From CBDDDW01 sp965226805 (GTDB lineage Bacteria > Chloroflexota > Dehalococcoidia > Lucifugimonadales > JAGWBF01), in NCBI GenBank assembly GCA_965226805.1, contig CBDDDW010000020.1:1-64000 (forward strand): a stretch of DNA of 64,000 nt, read 5' to 3'. The notes under the pieces were generated by a model, which saw nothing but the letters and a program-made list of their open reading frames with translations, searched no databases and was not told where the DNA came from. The position numbers and the translations under genes are program-made. Shown piece by piece: positions 26,729 to 35,537 of this stretch. Positions within the stretch are counted from its first letter, which is position 1, and the number at the start of each line of letters is the position of its first letter.

Positions 26729-27640
26729 CTACATCATCCTCTTGATGACAGCCTGAGCCTGGTCCTCACTGAGGCCGAGGGGCCGCTGGGCTAGAGGGCC
26801 GCCCTCACGGAGAACGGGCTCCAACTTCTCGAGGCTCGGTGACTCACTTGGCTGGAAGAACAGCCCGGTGTAAATGGTGTCGCCCCACATCATCGCCTTC
26901 TCGCATGCCGATTTCCAGTCGGTAGGGTCGTGGCCCTCGTCCTCCAGTTTCTTGACGCGCTCTTTGAAAAAGGAGTGATCGTTGTCATGGTTGAATGTTA
27001 CACACGGACTGAACACATCGATCAGGGCAAAGCCCTTGTGCTGAATCCCTTTCTTCATCAGGTCCGTCAAATGCTTGACGTCACTGCTGTAGCCGCGGGC
27101 CACGAAGGTCGCCCCGCTCATGATGGCCGTGGTGATGGGATTGACCGGCATCTCGACGCTGCCGAAGGGAGTGCTCTTTGTTTTCATCCCCATTGAGCTG
27201 GTTGGGGAAACCTGGCCGGTCGTAAGCCCGTAAATCTGGTTGTTCATCACGATGTAGGTCAGGTCCACATTGCGACGTGCCGTGTGGGTAAAATGGTTTC
27301 CGCCAATGCCGTAGCCGTCGCCGTCGCCGCCGGTGGCGATGACCTTTAAAGTGTGGTTCCCCAGCTTGGCTCCAGTGGCGACGGCCAGCGCACGCCCGTG
27401 AAGGGTGTGCATCCCGTACGCGTTGAAGTAGCCGGGCAAATTGGACGAGCAGCCGATTCCGCTGACGGTGAGGATCTCGTGGGGCCTTAGGCCCAGCTCC
27501 GCGCAGGCCCTCTGAAGGCTGTTCAGGACTCCGAAGTCCCCACAAGCCGCGCACCAGTCCGGGCTGATTGCCCCCTTGAAATCCTTGGCTGTTAGCTGGA
27601 CAACTGGTTTGCCTTCGGCTGTTTCGAGGGTAGTCGCCAT
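26729..27640 (-). CDS. korB: 2-oxoacid:ferredoxin oxidoreductase, beta subunit
   Basis: The 303-residue protein starts at ATG 27640 after AAAGGGGTGAG. It shows the thiamine-diphosphate-binding beta-subunit features: WCAACGDFGVLNSLQRA, GIGCSSNLPGYFNAYGMHTL, and the ThDP/Mg motif GDGDGYGIGGNHF followed by the NNQIYGLTTGQVSPTS loop. With the alpha-gamma subunit it oxidatively decarboxylates a 2-oxoacid (2-oxoglutarate is most likely) to an acyl-CoA with ferredoxin as acceptor. It is 12 bp downstream of the partner gene. Confidence 0.93.
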   Translation of the reverse strand: MATTLETAEGKPVVQLTAKDFKGAISPDWCAACGDFGVLNSLQRACAELGLRPHEILTVSGIGCSSNLPGYFNAYGMHTLHGRALAVATGAKLGNHTLKVIATGGDGDGYGIGGNHFTHTARRNVDLTYIVMNNQIYGLTTGQVSPTSSMGMKTKSTPFGSVEMPVNPITTAIMSGATFVARGYSSDVKHLTDLMKKGIQHKGFALIDVFSPCVTFNHDNDHSFFKERVKKLEDEGHDPTDWKSACEKAMMWGDTIYTGLFFQPSESPSLEKLEPVLREGGPLAQRPLGLSEDQAQAVIKRMM

Positions 27641-27652
27641 GATCTCACCCCT

Positions 27653-29434
27653 TTAAGTAATGACCTCTTGAGTCGGTACGTATACTTTCATCCTTTCGGC
27701 GAGCAGGTCAACCACTCCGTTGACGATGTGATGGGGCGCGAATGGCTCTCCATCGTACTTGCGGATATGGCCGTCCGCAGAGACTCCGGTCTCGCTCCGC
27801 AGGTAACGGGCGAACTGGCCGGAGTAATTATTCTCGATGATTATCGTTTGCCTCGCCCGCGAGAAAATCTCAGTCACGGCGTCAGCGTGAAAGGGAACGA
27901 TCCACTTGATTGGCAGGTGATTGGCACTAACCCCCTCAAGCTTCAGCAGCTCCACCGCTTCCCTGATAACCCCGTAGGTTGAGCCCCACCCAACAAGGGT
28001 CACGTCGGCCTCCTCAGGGCCCTCCAACCTCGGAGCGGCGATCTGGTCCGCGACGTCCTGGAGCTTGCGGGCCCGTTTTTCCACCATCTTCCGGCGCTTC
28101 AGCGGATTGGTGAATTCGTCGCTGATCAAAGTCCCGTCCTCGTCGTGCTCGTCGGTAGCCACAACATGCACGTAGCCCTCAAGGCCGGGCAGGGCACGGG
28201 GAGAGATACCGGTTTCGGTATCTTCATAACGCATGTAGCCGTCGCGGGAGGAGGGCTCAGTGATCAGCTCTCCGCGCTCGATCTTCGGGTACATATCGAT
28301 GTCGTCGGGGTCCACGCTGAACCGCCCTTCGGATATCAGCAGATCAGAGATTATGATGCCCGGACACTGGCACCTGTCCACCAGGTTAAACAGCTCTGGG
28401 ACAGTATTAAACGCGTCCAGGGCATCCGTCGGAGCGACAATCAGGCGCTCAAAGTCTCCCTGGCTGGCGCCCAGCACCTGCCACAAGTCTGCCTGCTCAG
28501 TCTTGGTAGGCACACCAGTTGACGGGCCGGCACGCTGCACGTTGATGAAGACCACAGGGATCTCCATCATCCCCGCGCTGCCTATCGCTTCGCTCATCAA
28601 CGCAAAGCCCCCGCCCGAGGTGGCGCACATGGCACGGCAACCGGTATGAGCGGCCCCAATGGTCATGTTGGCTACGGCAGTCTCGTCCTCTGCCTGGCGG
28701 ACCATGATGCCCAGGTTACGGGCGTTTTGGGCCATCCAATGCAAGACGCCGGTGGCCGGACTCATGGGGTAGGCCGCGTAGAACTTGACACCAGCCGCGG
28801 CGCCTCCCATTCCTAGAGCGTCGTTTCCCGCCCAGACCGCCAACGGCTTAGGCCCGGTGGGTACAGGAACGGGGAAAGGCTCGAAGTTAGTGTTCGCGTA
28901 GTCGAATCCGGAACGGGCTACGGCCACGTTCTGGTCGACCACCGTCTGGCCCTGCCTCTGGAACCGCAGCCTGAGGCTGTCTTCGAGGATATGAAACTCC
29001 AGGCCGAGCAGGTGGGTAATGGCGCCCACAGCAACTGTGTTCTGCACCAACGTATTTCGCCCGCCACCCGTTAGCTGAGCTACGGGAATCGGGCACAGCC
29101 CCACGCCCTCTCCGGCCCCGCTGGGGACGATGGTATCGCTATTGAAGATCACCCGGGACCCTCGCCCCATCAGCCCCAGATGCCGGTCCATGGTGTCCTG
29201 GTTCAGGCAGACCAGCAGGTCTAGTTTATCCCCGTGGCTGTAGAGCTCCTGGTCGCTGATGCGCACCGTAAGAAAAATGTGCCCGCCTCGGATGATCGAC
29301 TGATAGGCGTTATACGTGTTGAGGTGAAGGCCTCTGCGCACGAAGATCCGAGCGAGAATATCTCCCGGGGTCGCGACCCCCTGCCCAGCCTCGCCCCCGA
29401 TAGCCAGGCTGAGGTCAAATTTCCGTCCACCCAT
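27653..29434 (-). CDS. korA: 2-oxoacid:ferredoxin oxidoreductase, fused gamma-alpha subunit
   Basis: GTG/ATG options lie upstream, but ATG 29434 has GGGGGAGA just before it and starts MGGRKFDLSLAIGGEAGQG; this gives 593 residues. The N-terminal ~180 residues are the gamma domain (GGEAGQGVATPG, IRGGHIFLTVR). The alpha domain follows (GNDALGMGGAAAGVKFYAAY, MSPATGVLHWMA, TSGGGFALMSEAIG), then the C-terminal transketolase-like part (VTLVGWGSTYGVI, IENNYSGQFARYLRSETG). The fused arrangement is usual in Actinobacteria and Chloroflexota. It is transcribed with korB. Confidence 0.93.
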   Translation of the reverse strand: MGGRKFDLSLAIGGEAGQGVATPGDILARIFVRRGLHLNTYNAYQSIIRGGHIFLTVRISDQELYSHGDKLDLLVCLNQDTMDRHLGLMGRGSRVIFNSDTIVPSGAGEGVGLCPIPVAQLTGGGRNTLVQNTVAVGAITHLLGLEFHILEDSLRLRFQRQGQTVVDQNVAVARSGFDYANTNFEPFPVPVPTGPKPLAVWAGNDALGMGGAAAGVKFYAAYPMSPATGVLHWMAQNARNLGIMVRQAEDETAVANMTIGAAHTGCRAMCATSGGGFALMSEAIGSAGMMEIPVVFINVQRAGPSTGVPTKTEQADLWQVLGASQGDFERLIVAPTDALDAFNTVPELFNLVDRCQCPGIIISDLLISEGRFSVDPDDIDMYPKIERGELITEPSSRDGYMRYEDTETGISPRALPGLEGYVHVVATDEHDEDGTLISDEFTNPLKRRKMVEKRARKLQDVADQIAAPRLEGPEEADVTLVGWGSTYGVIREAVELLKLEGVSANHLPIKWIVPFHADAVTEIFSRARQTIIIENNYSGQFARYLRSETGVSADGHIRKYDGEPFAPHHIVNGVVDLLAERMKVYVPTQEVIT

Positions 29435-29862
29435 GCATCTCCCCCGCTTCGGAGATGAATACCCTATCGATGTATCAAGTGTACGCCTGCGTTGCGGCCC
29501 CTGCAAGAGACTTTACGAGCCGGTTCTAGTTTGTTACGGAGCGGAGATAATCGTATCAGCGCACACGGCCGCGTTGATGAGTTTCAGGCTACAGGCAAAA
29601 TGAGACGTTTCCAGGCGGGTACGGAAATAATTTGTCCTTCGAGGTCGGGGGGTCTATCGCCGGGCTGTTGGACAGAGTGTTCAGGTGCCTGGCCAGCGAT
29701 TCCAGGCTAGCCAGGTTGTGCGGGCCATCAGGTGGTATAATCGCGGGAGCTTCCGTAACCATCATCGTGGTCAAAACATCGCGCTTTCTTTGGAAGCCCA
29801 CAGTTTGATAAGAGATCGTTTCTCGAATCATAGCGACCAATCTAATCGATCGCCTAGGCATT
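29435..29862. other. Divergent promoter region between korA and coxG-like gene
   Basis: No supported gene. A TATAAT box is at 29736-29741 facing the coxG-like gene, without a well-placed -35. The region should hold the promoters of both divergent genes. Confidence 0.35.
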
Positions 29863-30315
29863 ATGAGACTAGAGCATAGCGTATTGATTCCAATCGGCCG
29901 CGAGCAGTTGTGGGAACTTCTGCTAGATGTCGGCCGAGTAGGCAGGTGCTTCCCCGGAGTTGAACAGCTGACTCCGATAGACGACCAGAGCTACCAGGGC
30001 ACTATCAAGGTCCGGGTTGGGCCAGTCAGCTTCAACGCGACGGGGAAACTTACGGTAGTGGAGATGGATAAAGATCGCTGGCATTCATCCCTGCGGCTGG
30101 AAGGCGCCGACCGCAGGATCGGCGGGGAGATCACCGGCAAGGTGGAGATAGACCTTAAGGAACGATCCGTGGGCGAGACCGAGATGGTCGTTGCTGCTGA
30201 TCTGTTCCTGGTGGGCAAGCTGGCGTCACTCGGCCAGTCCATCATCCGTAATAAGGCTCAGTCTGTCATCCAGGAATTCGCCCAGAACCTCAGGAGAGAA
30301 GCGGCTTCTCTCTAG
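29863..30315 (+). CDS. CoxG-like SRPBCC protein
   Basis: The 150-residue protein has the CoxG pattern: a first strand and helix (LEHSVLIPIGREQLWELLLD), the PGVEQL loop (RVGRCFPGVEQLTPI), then GTIKVRVGPVSFNATGKLTV and a final amphipathic helix (LGQSIIRNKAQSVIQEFAQN). CoxG family members accompany molybdenum hydroxylases or act as lipid/ligand-binding START-like proteins. No cox hydroxylase genes are in the window, so the role is unclear. It overlaps the tail of a decayed TPP-enzyme gene on the other strand. Confidence 0.85.
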   Translation: MRLEHSVLIPIGREQLWELLLDVGRVGRCFPGVEQLTPIDDQSYQGTIKVRVGPVSFNATGKLTVVEMDKDRWHSSLRLEGADRRIGGEITGKVEIDLKERSVGETEMVVAADLFLVGKLASLGQSIIRNKAQSVIQEFAQNLRREAASL

Positions 30316-30508
30316 ACCGATGCGCACCCTGGCGTCTGACCCGTAGCGTCCGTAGCCCATCAGAGAGCTGGCCCGGCCGGAGCTGGAGGTCATGGTCTCC
30401 ATCGGCCAAGGCTTCGGCGATGGGGCCTCCCGCCAGCCCAAACAGGACCTCGACCCCTTCCCGCTGGACGGATTGGGCTACCAACGAGATCCCTTCGACT
30501 TCAGCCAC
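30310..30508 (-). pseudogene. Remnant of a thiamine-diphosphate enzyme N-terminus
   Basis: The minus strand encodes MAEVEGISLVAQSVQREGVE then VLFGLAGGPIAEALADGD, the start of an acetolactate-synthase/oxalyl-CoA-decarboxylase type PYR domain. After that the reading frame is broken: a second frame carries SLMGYGRYGSDARVRIGL, similar to the AxxMAxGYAR segment. The remainder is absent; the remnant ends against the coxG-like gene. It is a decayed fragment. Confidence 0.55.
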
Positions 30509-30571
30509 CTGGTACCTCCTTTGCGTCGGGCCGCTACGCGTATAAATGACATCAGCGGAGAGAAGCGCCTG

Positions 30572-30599
30572 TCGAACCCACGACTCTTTGCTTGGGAAG
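30572..30599 (-). other. tRNA-Gly 3'-half duplicate (candidate attachment site)
   Basis: These 28 bases are identical, in the same orientation, to 34494-34521 within tRNA-Gly, covering the anticodon loop to the T-arm. The rest of the tRNA is absent here. Duplicated tRNA segments of this kind are hallmarks of att sites; the two copies bracket 3.9 kb. Confidence 0.75.
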
Positions 30600-30762
30600 T
30601 ATAACCTTCAATGCGAACTAGACCAACACCGCTTTACGTTGCAATAGTATCTGTGGTGATTGCGAATTAGATCAATTAGGCATACTTTTGAGAGTAGTTT
30701 TATGCCTAGCAAATTAGCCTCAAGACTTTGCCCGTCTCCCGTCAATGGGCGCGCTTATGCCT

Positions 30763-32418
30763 CTAGCTGTTCTGGTTGTTAAACATGACGGCGACTTTTC
30801 TCGAGTGGGCGGCCGTGGTGAGAAGGTCAATCTTGCCGTCGCCATTGAAGTCATCCGCCACCAGTGCACCAGGTGCGTTAATGACACTTGTGTCGAGAGG
30901 GTCTGGAAAGTTTGCGGCCGGGCTGAAGGAGCCTGCGCCGTCGCCCATCAGAACGGAAATGTTATCGCAATTCACGTTTGTGGTTGCTATGTCCAGATTG
31001 CCATCCCCATCTAAGTCCACCGCCGCGACTGCGAGGGCAAATGGATTAGGTAAACACGAGTCCGTTGGGTAGGTGGTGGCCGGTCCAAAGGTCCCATCGC
31101 CGATGCCCAGGAAAACGTTGTCACCGGAAATCAAGTGGTTGGATACCAGGTCGGGAATATTATCGCCATTAAAGTCGCCCACCGCCAGTCCGTTGACGGA
31201 GGAGCCTTTATTGTCAACCAATTGGCTACGCGTGAAGCCATCGTCCCCGGCATTGGCCAGCATCACGGAGATATTTGGGCCTTGGTTGCCTATCAACACA
31301 TCCAGTTCGCCGTCTCCATTGAGGTCGACTACCTCAATTTGGCCGCGGGCCGGGTTGCCTGCAAGATGTGGTTCGCCGAGGGATTGGACTAGACCGAACA
31401 TGCCCGGCGCGGCGTCGCCACTGTTTAGCAGGTAGGCGACGGACGAGCCACAACAATTGCCCCCAAGCAGGTCAAGGTACCCGTCGCCGTTGAGGTCCCC
31501 CAACCCCACCGTACGCATTCCAGCAAAGACCTGATAGCGGTTGGCCGGGCCAAAGGTGCCATCGCCGCTGCCCAGCACGACCGTGAGCCGTCCGTTCGCG
31601 CTGTCGGACCAGGCGATGTCGAGATGCCCATCGTTGTCGACATCTCCGACCTTCACCGGACCCGGGACTTCACCCGGATACCGAATGTCATTTTGGGTGA
31701 ACGAGCCGTCTCCATTCCCCTGGCCGTCGTCATTCCCCAGCATGATGTGGATATCCTCACCACCGGATGTGACGACCACGTCCAGGATGCCATCTTCGTT
31801 GAAATCGCCTGCGGCTGTCGGCCCTGGCAGACTTTGTTGGAACGTGGTCTCTATAACCGAGGTCCCGATTGGGGCGCCGAACCCTGACGGTGATTGTCCA
31901 GGTGGTGGCAACGAACCCGACTCAGCTGAAAAGGTGACAATAAACCCAATGTCACCGGTCCCAGGCGGCTCCGCAAATCTCATACCAAGGTCTGCGGTGA
32001 ATATTTGGCCAACACCAATGCCCGTCGCGTTCCCAGGGGCGGGATTGATCTCCCCTTCCCTAGGCCCGAAGAGGACTTCAATCATGAGCTGGGCGTCTCC
32101 AGATCCCTCGACTGTCAGGGTTATATCCGAGCCCGCATTATTGAACACGTACAGGGGGATCCTTGGAAGACCTCCAGCGACGTTCCCGAAAGCGTCTAGT
32201 TGTACGTCCCCGAAATCAAGGACGGCGTTGGGCCCCAGGGGGTTAGCCAGGTCAGGCTGGCCGTTCAGGTCGGGGTACAGCACCAGGGTCTCGTGGACAC
32301 TCAGTTGGCCGATGACCGACACCAGGGCGGGCTGGTCCCTGGTGATAACTCCCTGGGCCAGTACAAGGCCGAGAGTCAATAGAATGGCTCCTAGGCCCAA
32401 GGTTAAGCCCGAATCCAC
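30763..32418 (-). CDS. FG-GAP/VCBS-repeat protein with IS-supplied start
   Basis: The protein has an N-terminal hydrophobic helix (LTLGLGAILLTLGLVLAQG), a beta domain, and seven FG-GAP repeats with the calcium motif DxNGDGxxD (for example GDLNGDGYLDLLGG, VVDLNGDGELDVLIG), forming an integrin-like seven-bladed propeller. It is likely exported, a surface-binding protein. The only start near the signal is GTG 32418, whose first codons lie in the terminal repeat of the adjacent IS1380 element; the frame also continues to 32544 inside the IS. The original 5' end was lost. Confidence 0.75.
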   Translation of the reverse strand: MDSGLTLGLGAILLTLGLVLAQGVITRDQPALVSVIGQLSVHETLVLYPDLNGQPDLANPLGPNAVLDFGDVQLDAFGNVAGGLPRIPLYVFNNAGSDITLTVEGSGDAQLMIEVLFGPREGEINPAPGNATGIGVGQIFTADLGMRFAEPPGTGDIGFIVTFSAESGSLPPPGQSPSGFGAPIGTSVIETTFQQSLPGPTAAGDFNEDGILDVVVTSGGEDIHIMLGNDDGQGNGDGSFTQNDIRYPGEVPGPVKVGDVDNDGHLDIAWSDSANGRLTVVLGSGDGTFGPANRYQVFAGMRTVGLGDLNGDGYLDLLGGNCCGSSVAYLLNSGDAAPGMFGLVQSLGEPHLAGNPARGQIEVVDLNGDGELDVLIGNQGPNISVMLANAGDDGFTRSQLVDNKGSSVNGLAVGDFNGDNIPDLVSNHLISGDNVFLGIGDGTFGPATTYPTDSCLPNPFALAVAAVDLDGDGNLDIATTNVNCDNISVLMGDGAGSFSPAANFPDPLDTSVINAPGALVADDFNGDGKIDLLTTAAHSRKVAVMFNNQNS

Positions 32419-34151
32419 CGAAGGACGGCCTTGGGGACAGTCCTTGAAGAAGCCATCGGGTGCTCCTCTGAATCTGGGATAATGGTTTTGGAACAGAAAC
32501 CAGCCCGGAAAGGAGCACAAGGAGCACCCAATAGATGCTGCCACAGAACAAACCCGACCGTATCCGCATCCTCTTTGACGACCATCGCCTGGTGGCCAAT
32601 GCCGGCCTGCTCCTGCCGGCCACCCTAGCCCGGCACCTGGGCCTGCGGGAACTCGTCGACCATCACCTTGACCTCGGCGGAGCGCCGGGACGGGCGAACA
32701 CTGGGGACAAGATGCTGACGCTGGTCGCTTCCGCGCTGGCAGGCGGCGACTGCATCGACGACGCCGATGCGCTGCGCGCTGGTGGGACGGTCGGTGTTCT
32801 AGGCTGCGTGGTCAAGGCGCCATCCACCCTGGGGACCTTCCTGCGCAGCTTCCGGTGGGGGCATGTCCGTCAACTCGACCGCGTGAGCCGCCAGTTGTTG
32901 GCCCGGGCCTGGGCCGCTGGGGCCGGACCCGGCGACTCGCCCCTGACCATCGACCTGGACTCGACCATCTGCGAGACCTATGGACTGGCCAAGGAGGGAG
33001 CGCGCCACCACGGCTATACCGGCGCCCGCGGCTATCACCCGCTGCTGGCCATTGCCGCCGGCACCGGCGAGGTGCTGATGTCCCGGCTGCGCGAGGGCCG
33101 GGCCAACACCGCCCGTGGCGCCGCCCACTTCCTGCGTGAGACGGTGGGGCGGGTGCGCTACGGCGGGGCCAGGGGACAACTCACGGTGCGGGCCGACAGC
33201 GGCTTCTACGCCCACACTGTCGTTGCCGCCTGCCGGGAAATGGATGTCCGCTTCTCTATCACCATCCGCCAGCGCGCCAGCCTGCGGGACCTGATCGAGG
33301 CGATACCAGAGGAGGACTGGACTCCCATTCCCTACTGGATGGACGGCGCCGCCGATGTCGCCGAGACGACTTACACCCCGTTCCAGACCAAGCCGGACGC
33401 CGCGCCGGTGCGGCTCATTGTCCGGCGGGGTGAAGCCGACGCCCGGTTCCCAGCTCGCCCTCTTCGCCAGATACAGCTATCACGCCTTCATCACCGACCG
33501 CGATGGGGAGACGCTGGAACTGGAGGCCGATCATCGCCGCCACGCCGAGGTCGAGAACGCCATACGCGACCTCAAGTACGGCGTCGGGCTGAACCACATG
33601 CCGTCGGGGCGCTTCGCCGCCAACGGCGCCTGGCTGGCGGTCCAGGTGATGGCGCATAACCTGGCCCGCTGGACAGCCCGCATCGGCCTGGGTCAGCAGA
33701 TCGTGACCACCAAGACCCTCAGGCGGCGGGTCTTCGCTCTGGTGGGACGGATCACCCGCTCGGCGCGCCGCCTCACTTTGCATCTCCCCCGGCGCTGGCC
33801 TTGGGAAACCCAGTTCAGTCGCGCCTTGGCCCGGCTGCAAGCCATTCCATTCCCGGCCTGACGGCCAGCCTGCAACTGACCCAACGTCCCCGCAATCTCG
33901 CGCCACCCCGGTCGCGAGAGTCCCCTGCTGCGTATCCTCTCGCCATCCCGCGCATCGCAACTCCCGCATAGGGCCTTAGGGGCCCTGTGCGGCGCCTGAA
34001 GACCCTCCGCCGGCCTCCCATCTACCCCAGGGAAGACCCCAGGAACTTCTCAGCCCAAGGCCAGCGATCCATCTCCCCTGTAGCTCCCTCACCCACCCCC
34101 TTCCGCTGTCCTCACGCCGTCCATCCGTGTCCTTCGGTGGATTCGGGCTTA
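32404..34151 (+). mobile_element. IS1380-type element with 23-bp terminal inverted repeats
   Basis: The two ends are perfect inverted repeats of 23 bp: TAAGCCCGAATCCACCGAAG onward at 32404-32426 and its complement at 34129-34151. The element is about 1.75 kb and carries one transposase gene (32535-33861). No clear target duplication is seen. It is inserted at the very 5' end of the FG-GAP gene. Confidence 0.85.
32535..33861 (+). pseudogene. IS1380-family transposase, frameshifted
   Basis: The first frame (32535 to about 33430) shows FDDHRLVANAGLLLPATLAR, the Asp of TIDLDSTICETYG, and the second Asp block LTVRADSGFYAHTVV. The frame is lost at a GGGG run near 33430; deleting one G would join LIVRR to VKPTPGSQLALFARYSYHAF in the second frame, which continues with the Glu block HRRHAEVENAIRDLKYGVGL to 33861. 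All three catalytic blocks exist but no single product is made unless a frameshift occurs. ATG 32535 follows AAAGGAGCACAAGGAG. Confidence 0.88.
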
Positions 34152-34475
34152 GTGAAAGGTGATGCTCCTGAGATTACGTAGGCGATTCATCGATGGCTCA
34201 CCTCAATTCGAGACAGAGTGAGATACTCGCTAAGAATGCTGTATTGACCGAATAGTGTCATCTGCTGAGTATATAGGCTTGCTTTGCGTTACGGCAAGCC
34301 TATAGCGGAGCCTCAGCTGGGATTGGGTTAGGCTGGACGGAGAAGTGTAAAAGCGACTAATCGGAGGAAGTCGAGGCCATTAGATGCAGATATGCAAGCT
34401 AGATGTCCGCCTTGCCGCGACGCTGTAGTAAAAAGAGCTGCCTTTAGCTTCGCATTTGCCCGTTTGCTTGCAATA
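34152..34475. other. Intergenic stretch with a perfect 11-bp-stem hairpin
   Basis: No gene is supported. TATAGGCTTGC at 34272-34282 pairs with GCAAGCCTATA at 34294-34304 around an 11-base loop. No T-run follows, so a simple terminator is unlikely. Confidence 0.5.
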
Positions 34476-34550
34476 TGGAGCGGGTGATGGGATTCGAACC
34501 CACGACTCTTTGCTTGGGAAGCAAATACTCTACCACTGAGTTACACCCGC
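34476..34550 (-). tRNA. tRNA-Gly (CCC)
   Basis: The minus strand gives acceptor GCGGGTG/CACCCGC, D-arm TAACTCAGTGGTAGAG, an anticodon stem TTTGC/GCAAA with loop TTCCCAA (anticodon CCC), T-arm GTGGGTTCGAATCCC, and an encoded CCA. A 28-bp part is duplicated at 30572-30599, marking it as an integration target. Confidence 0.95.
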
Positions 34551-34591
34551 TCAGCCAATACCATTATGGTCCGACGTAAGGACAAAATCGG

Positions 34592-34918
34592 CTAATACTG
34601 GAAATCTCCCCGGACAGGGCTGAAGATGTCCAGTACCCGCGCCGGTGAGCCCACGCACCGGGCGCTGTGCTCCACGTTCCCGGGTATGATATACATGTCC
34701 CCGGGTTTCAGGCGCCTGGTCTCTCAGGCGATGTCCATCTCCGGGTCTCCTTCCAGCATTATCCCTCCCTGCTCGTGAGGCTGAGTGTGGCTGGGTACTT
34801 GGGACCCAGAGTCCAACTCCACTGCCGCAAGCAGCAGATTGTCGCCCCAAGACGTCCGTATCTGTACCCCAAGTACCGTATCCTTTGGTTGCCTCTCGGC
34901 GGGATCGTGGAAATACAT
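34592..34918 (-). pseudogene. Cupin-domain protein with in-frame TGA
   Basis: The frame starts at ATG 34918 (MYFHDPAERQPKDTVLGVQI). Cupin motif 1 (VPSHTQPHEQGGIMLEGD) and motif 2 (LKPGDMYIIPGNVEHSARC) are present but separated by a TGA at the position after EMDIA. Downstream the same frame is open to TAG 34592. The stop sits in the short inter-motif turn where glycine is usual, so GGA to TGA is the simplest change. There is no sign of selenocysteine recoding. It is probably a single-mutation pseudogene. Confidence 0.75.
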
Positions 34919-35025
34919 AGCATCTCCGTCACGAGAGCGGTTTAGACCTGGCGGGAGGACGGTGGACCCTCCACTGCCGATCTAGCTAAGCCCGGGCCGC
35001 GGGTCCCGATAGCTACGACTTCTTC

Positions 35026-35280
35026 TTAACCCTGAGCTTGGAGACGAGCTTCCTTGGGAAGCATGCCCTCAAGCATACGCTCAAGGGCCATAGTGTGGCT
35101 GCACATCGTGTGGGATTGGAAGAACGCGCATTGGCAGCTCCACGCTCCCATGTCACAAGAGACCAGATACTCGTCGTGATTTCCCCTGAAGCTGACGCTA
35201 ATGGAGTTTATGAGTACCCGGTCTTTCTGGTCCGCGTAGGCCCTTGCCTTCTCTATCTTGTTGATGATACTTGAGTGCAT
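35026..35280 (-). CDS. SWIM zinc-finger protein
   Basis: The 84-residue protein has a beta-hairpin segment (LINSISVSFRGNHDEYLVSC) followed by the SWIM signature CQCAFFQSHTMCSH (CxC...CxH) and a helical tail (TMALERMLEGMLP). SWIM domains bind DNA or proteins; stand-alone small versions are of unknown function. The gene is monocistronic and lies divergent from alaS. Confidence 0.85.
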   Translation of the reverse strand: MHSSIINKIEKARAYADQKDRVLINSISVSFRGNHDEYLVSCDMGAWSCQCAFFQSHTMCSHTMALERMLEGMLPKEARLQAQG

Positions 35281-35537
35281 CCCCTCTCCTCGACACCTTT
35301 GTCCCTTAAAAGAATTTTAAGCCAATAACCGGTGCCGGTCAATTACCCGTGCCCAGTTTTCCAGGCCCTGGTTTGATGGCTTTTCGGACCCATTCCTGTG
35401 GACTCTCCGGTCAGCCATAATATATATTTACAGGTGTATCGTTGACTGGATTATCGCCACGGCGAGCCAGAACAACCATTGATCACAGATAATCTTAAAG
35501 GTACGAAACGAATGGTTGCACCGGCGAAGGCAGTGCC

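Noticed and set aside
34592..34918. In-frame TGA of the cupin as selenocysteine
   Set aside because: The position is a turn residue rather than a catalytic cysteine, and no SECIS-like hairpin is evident after it.
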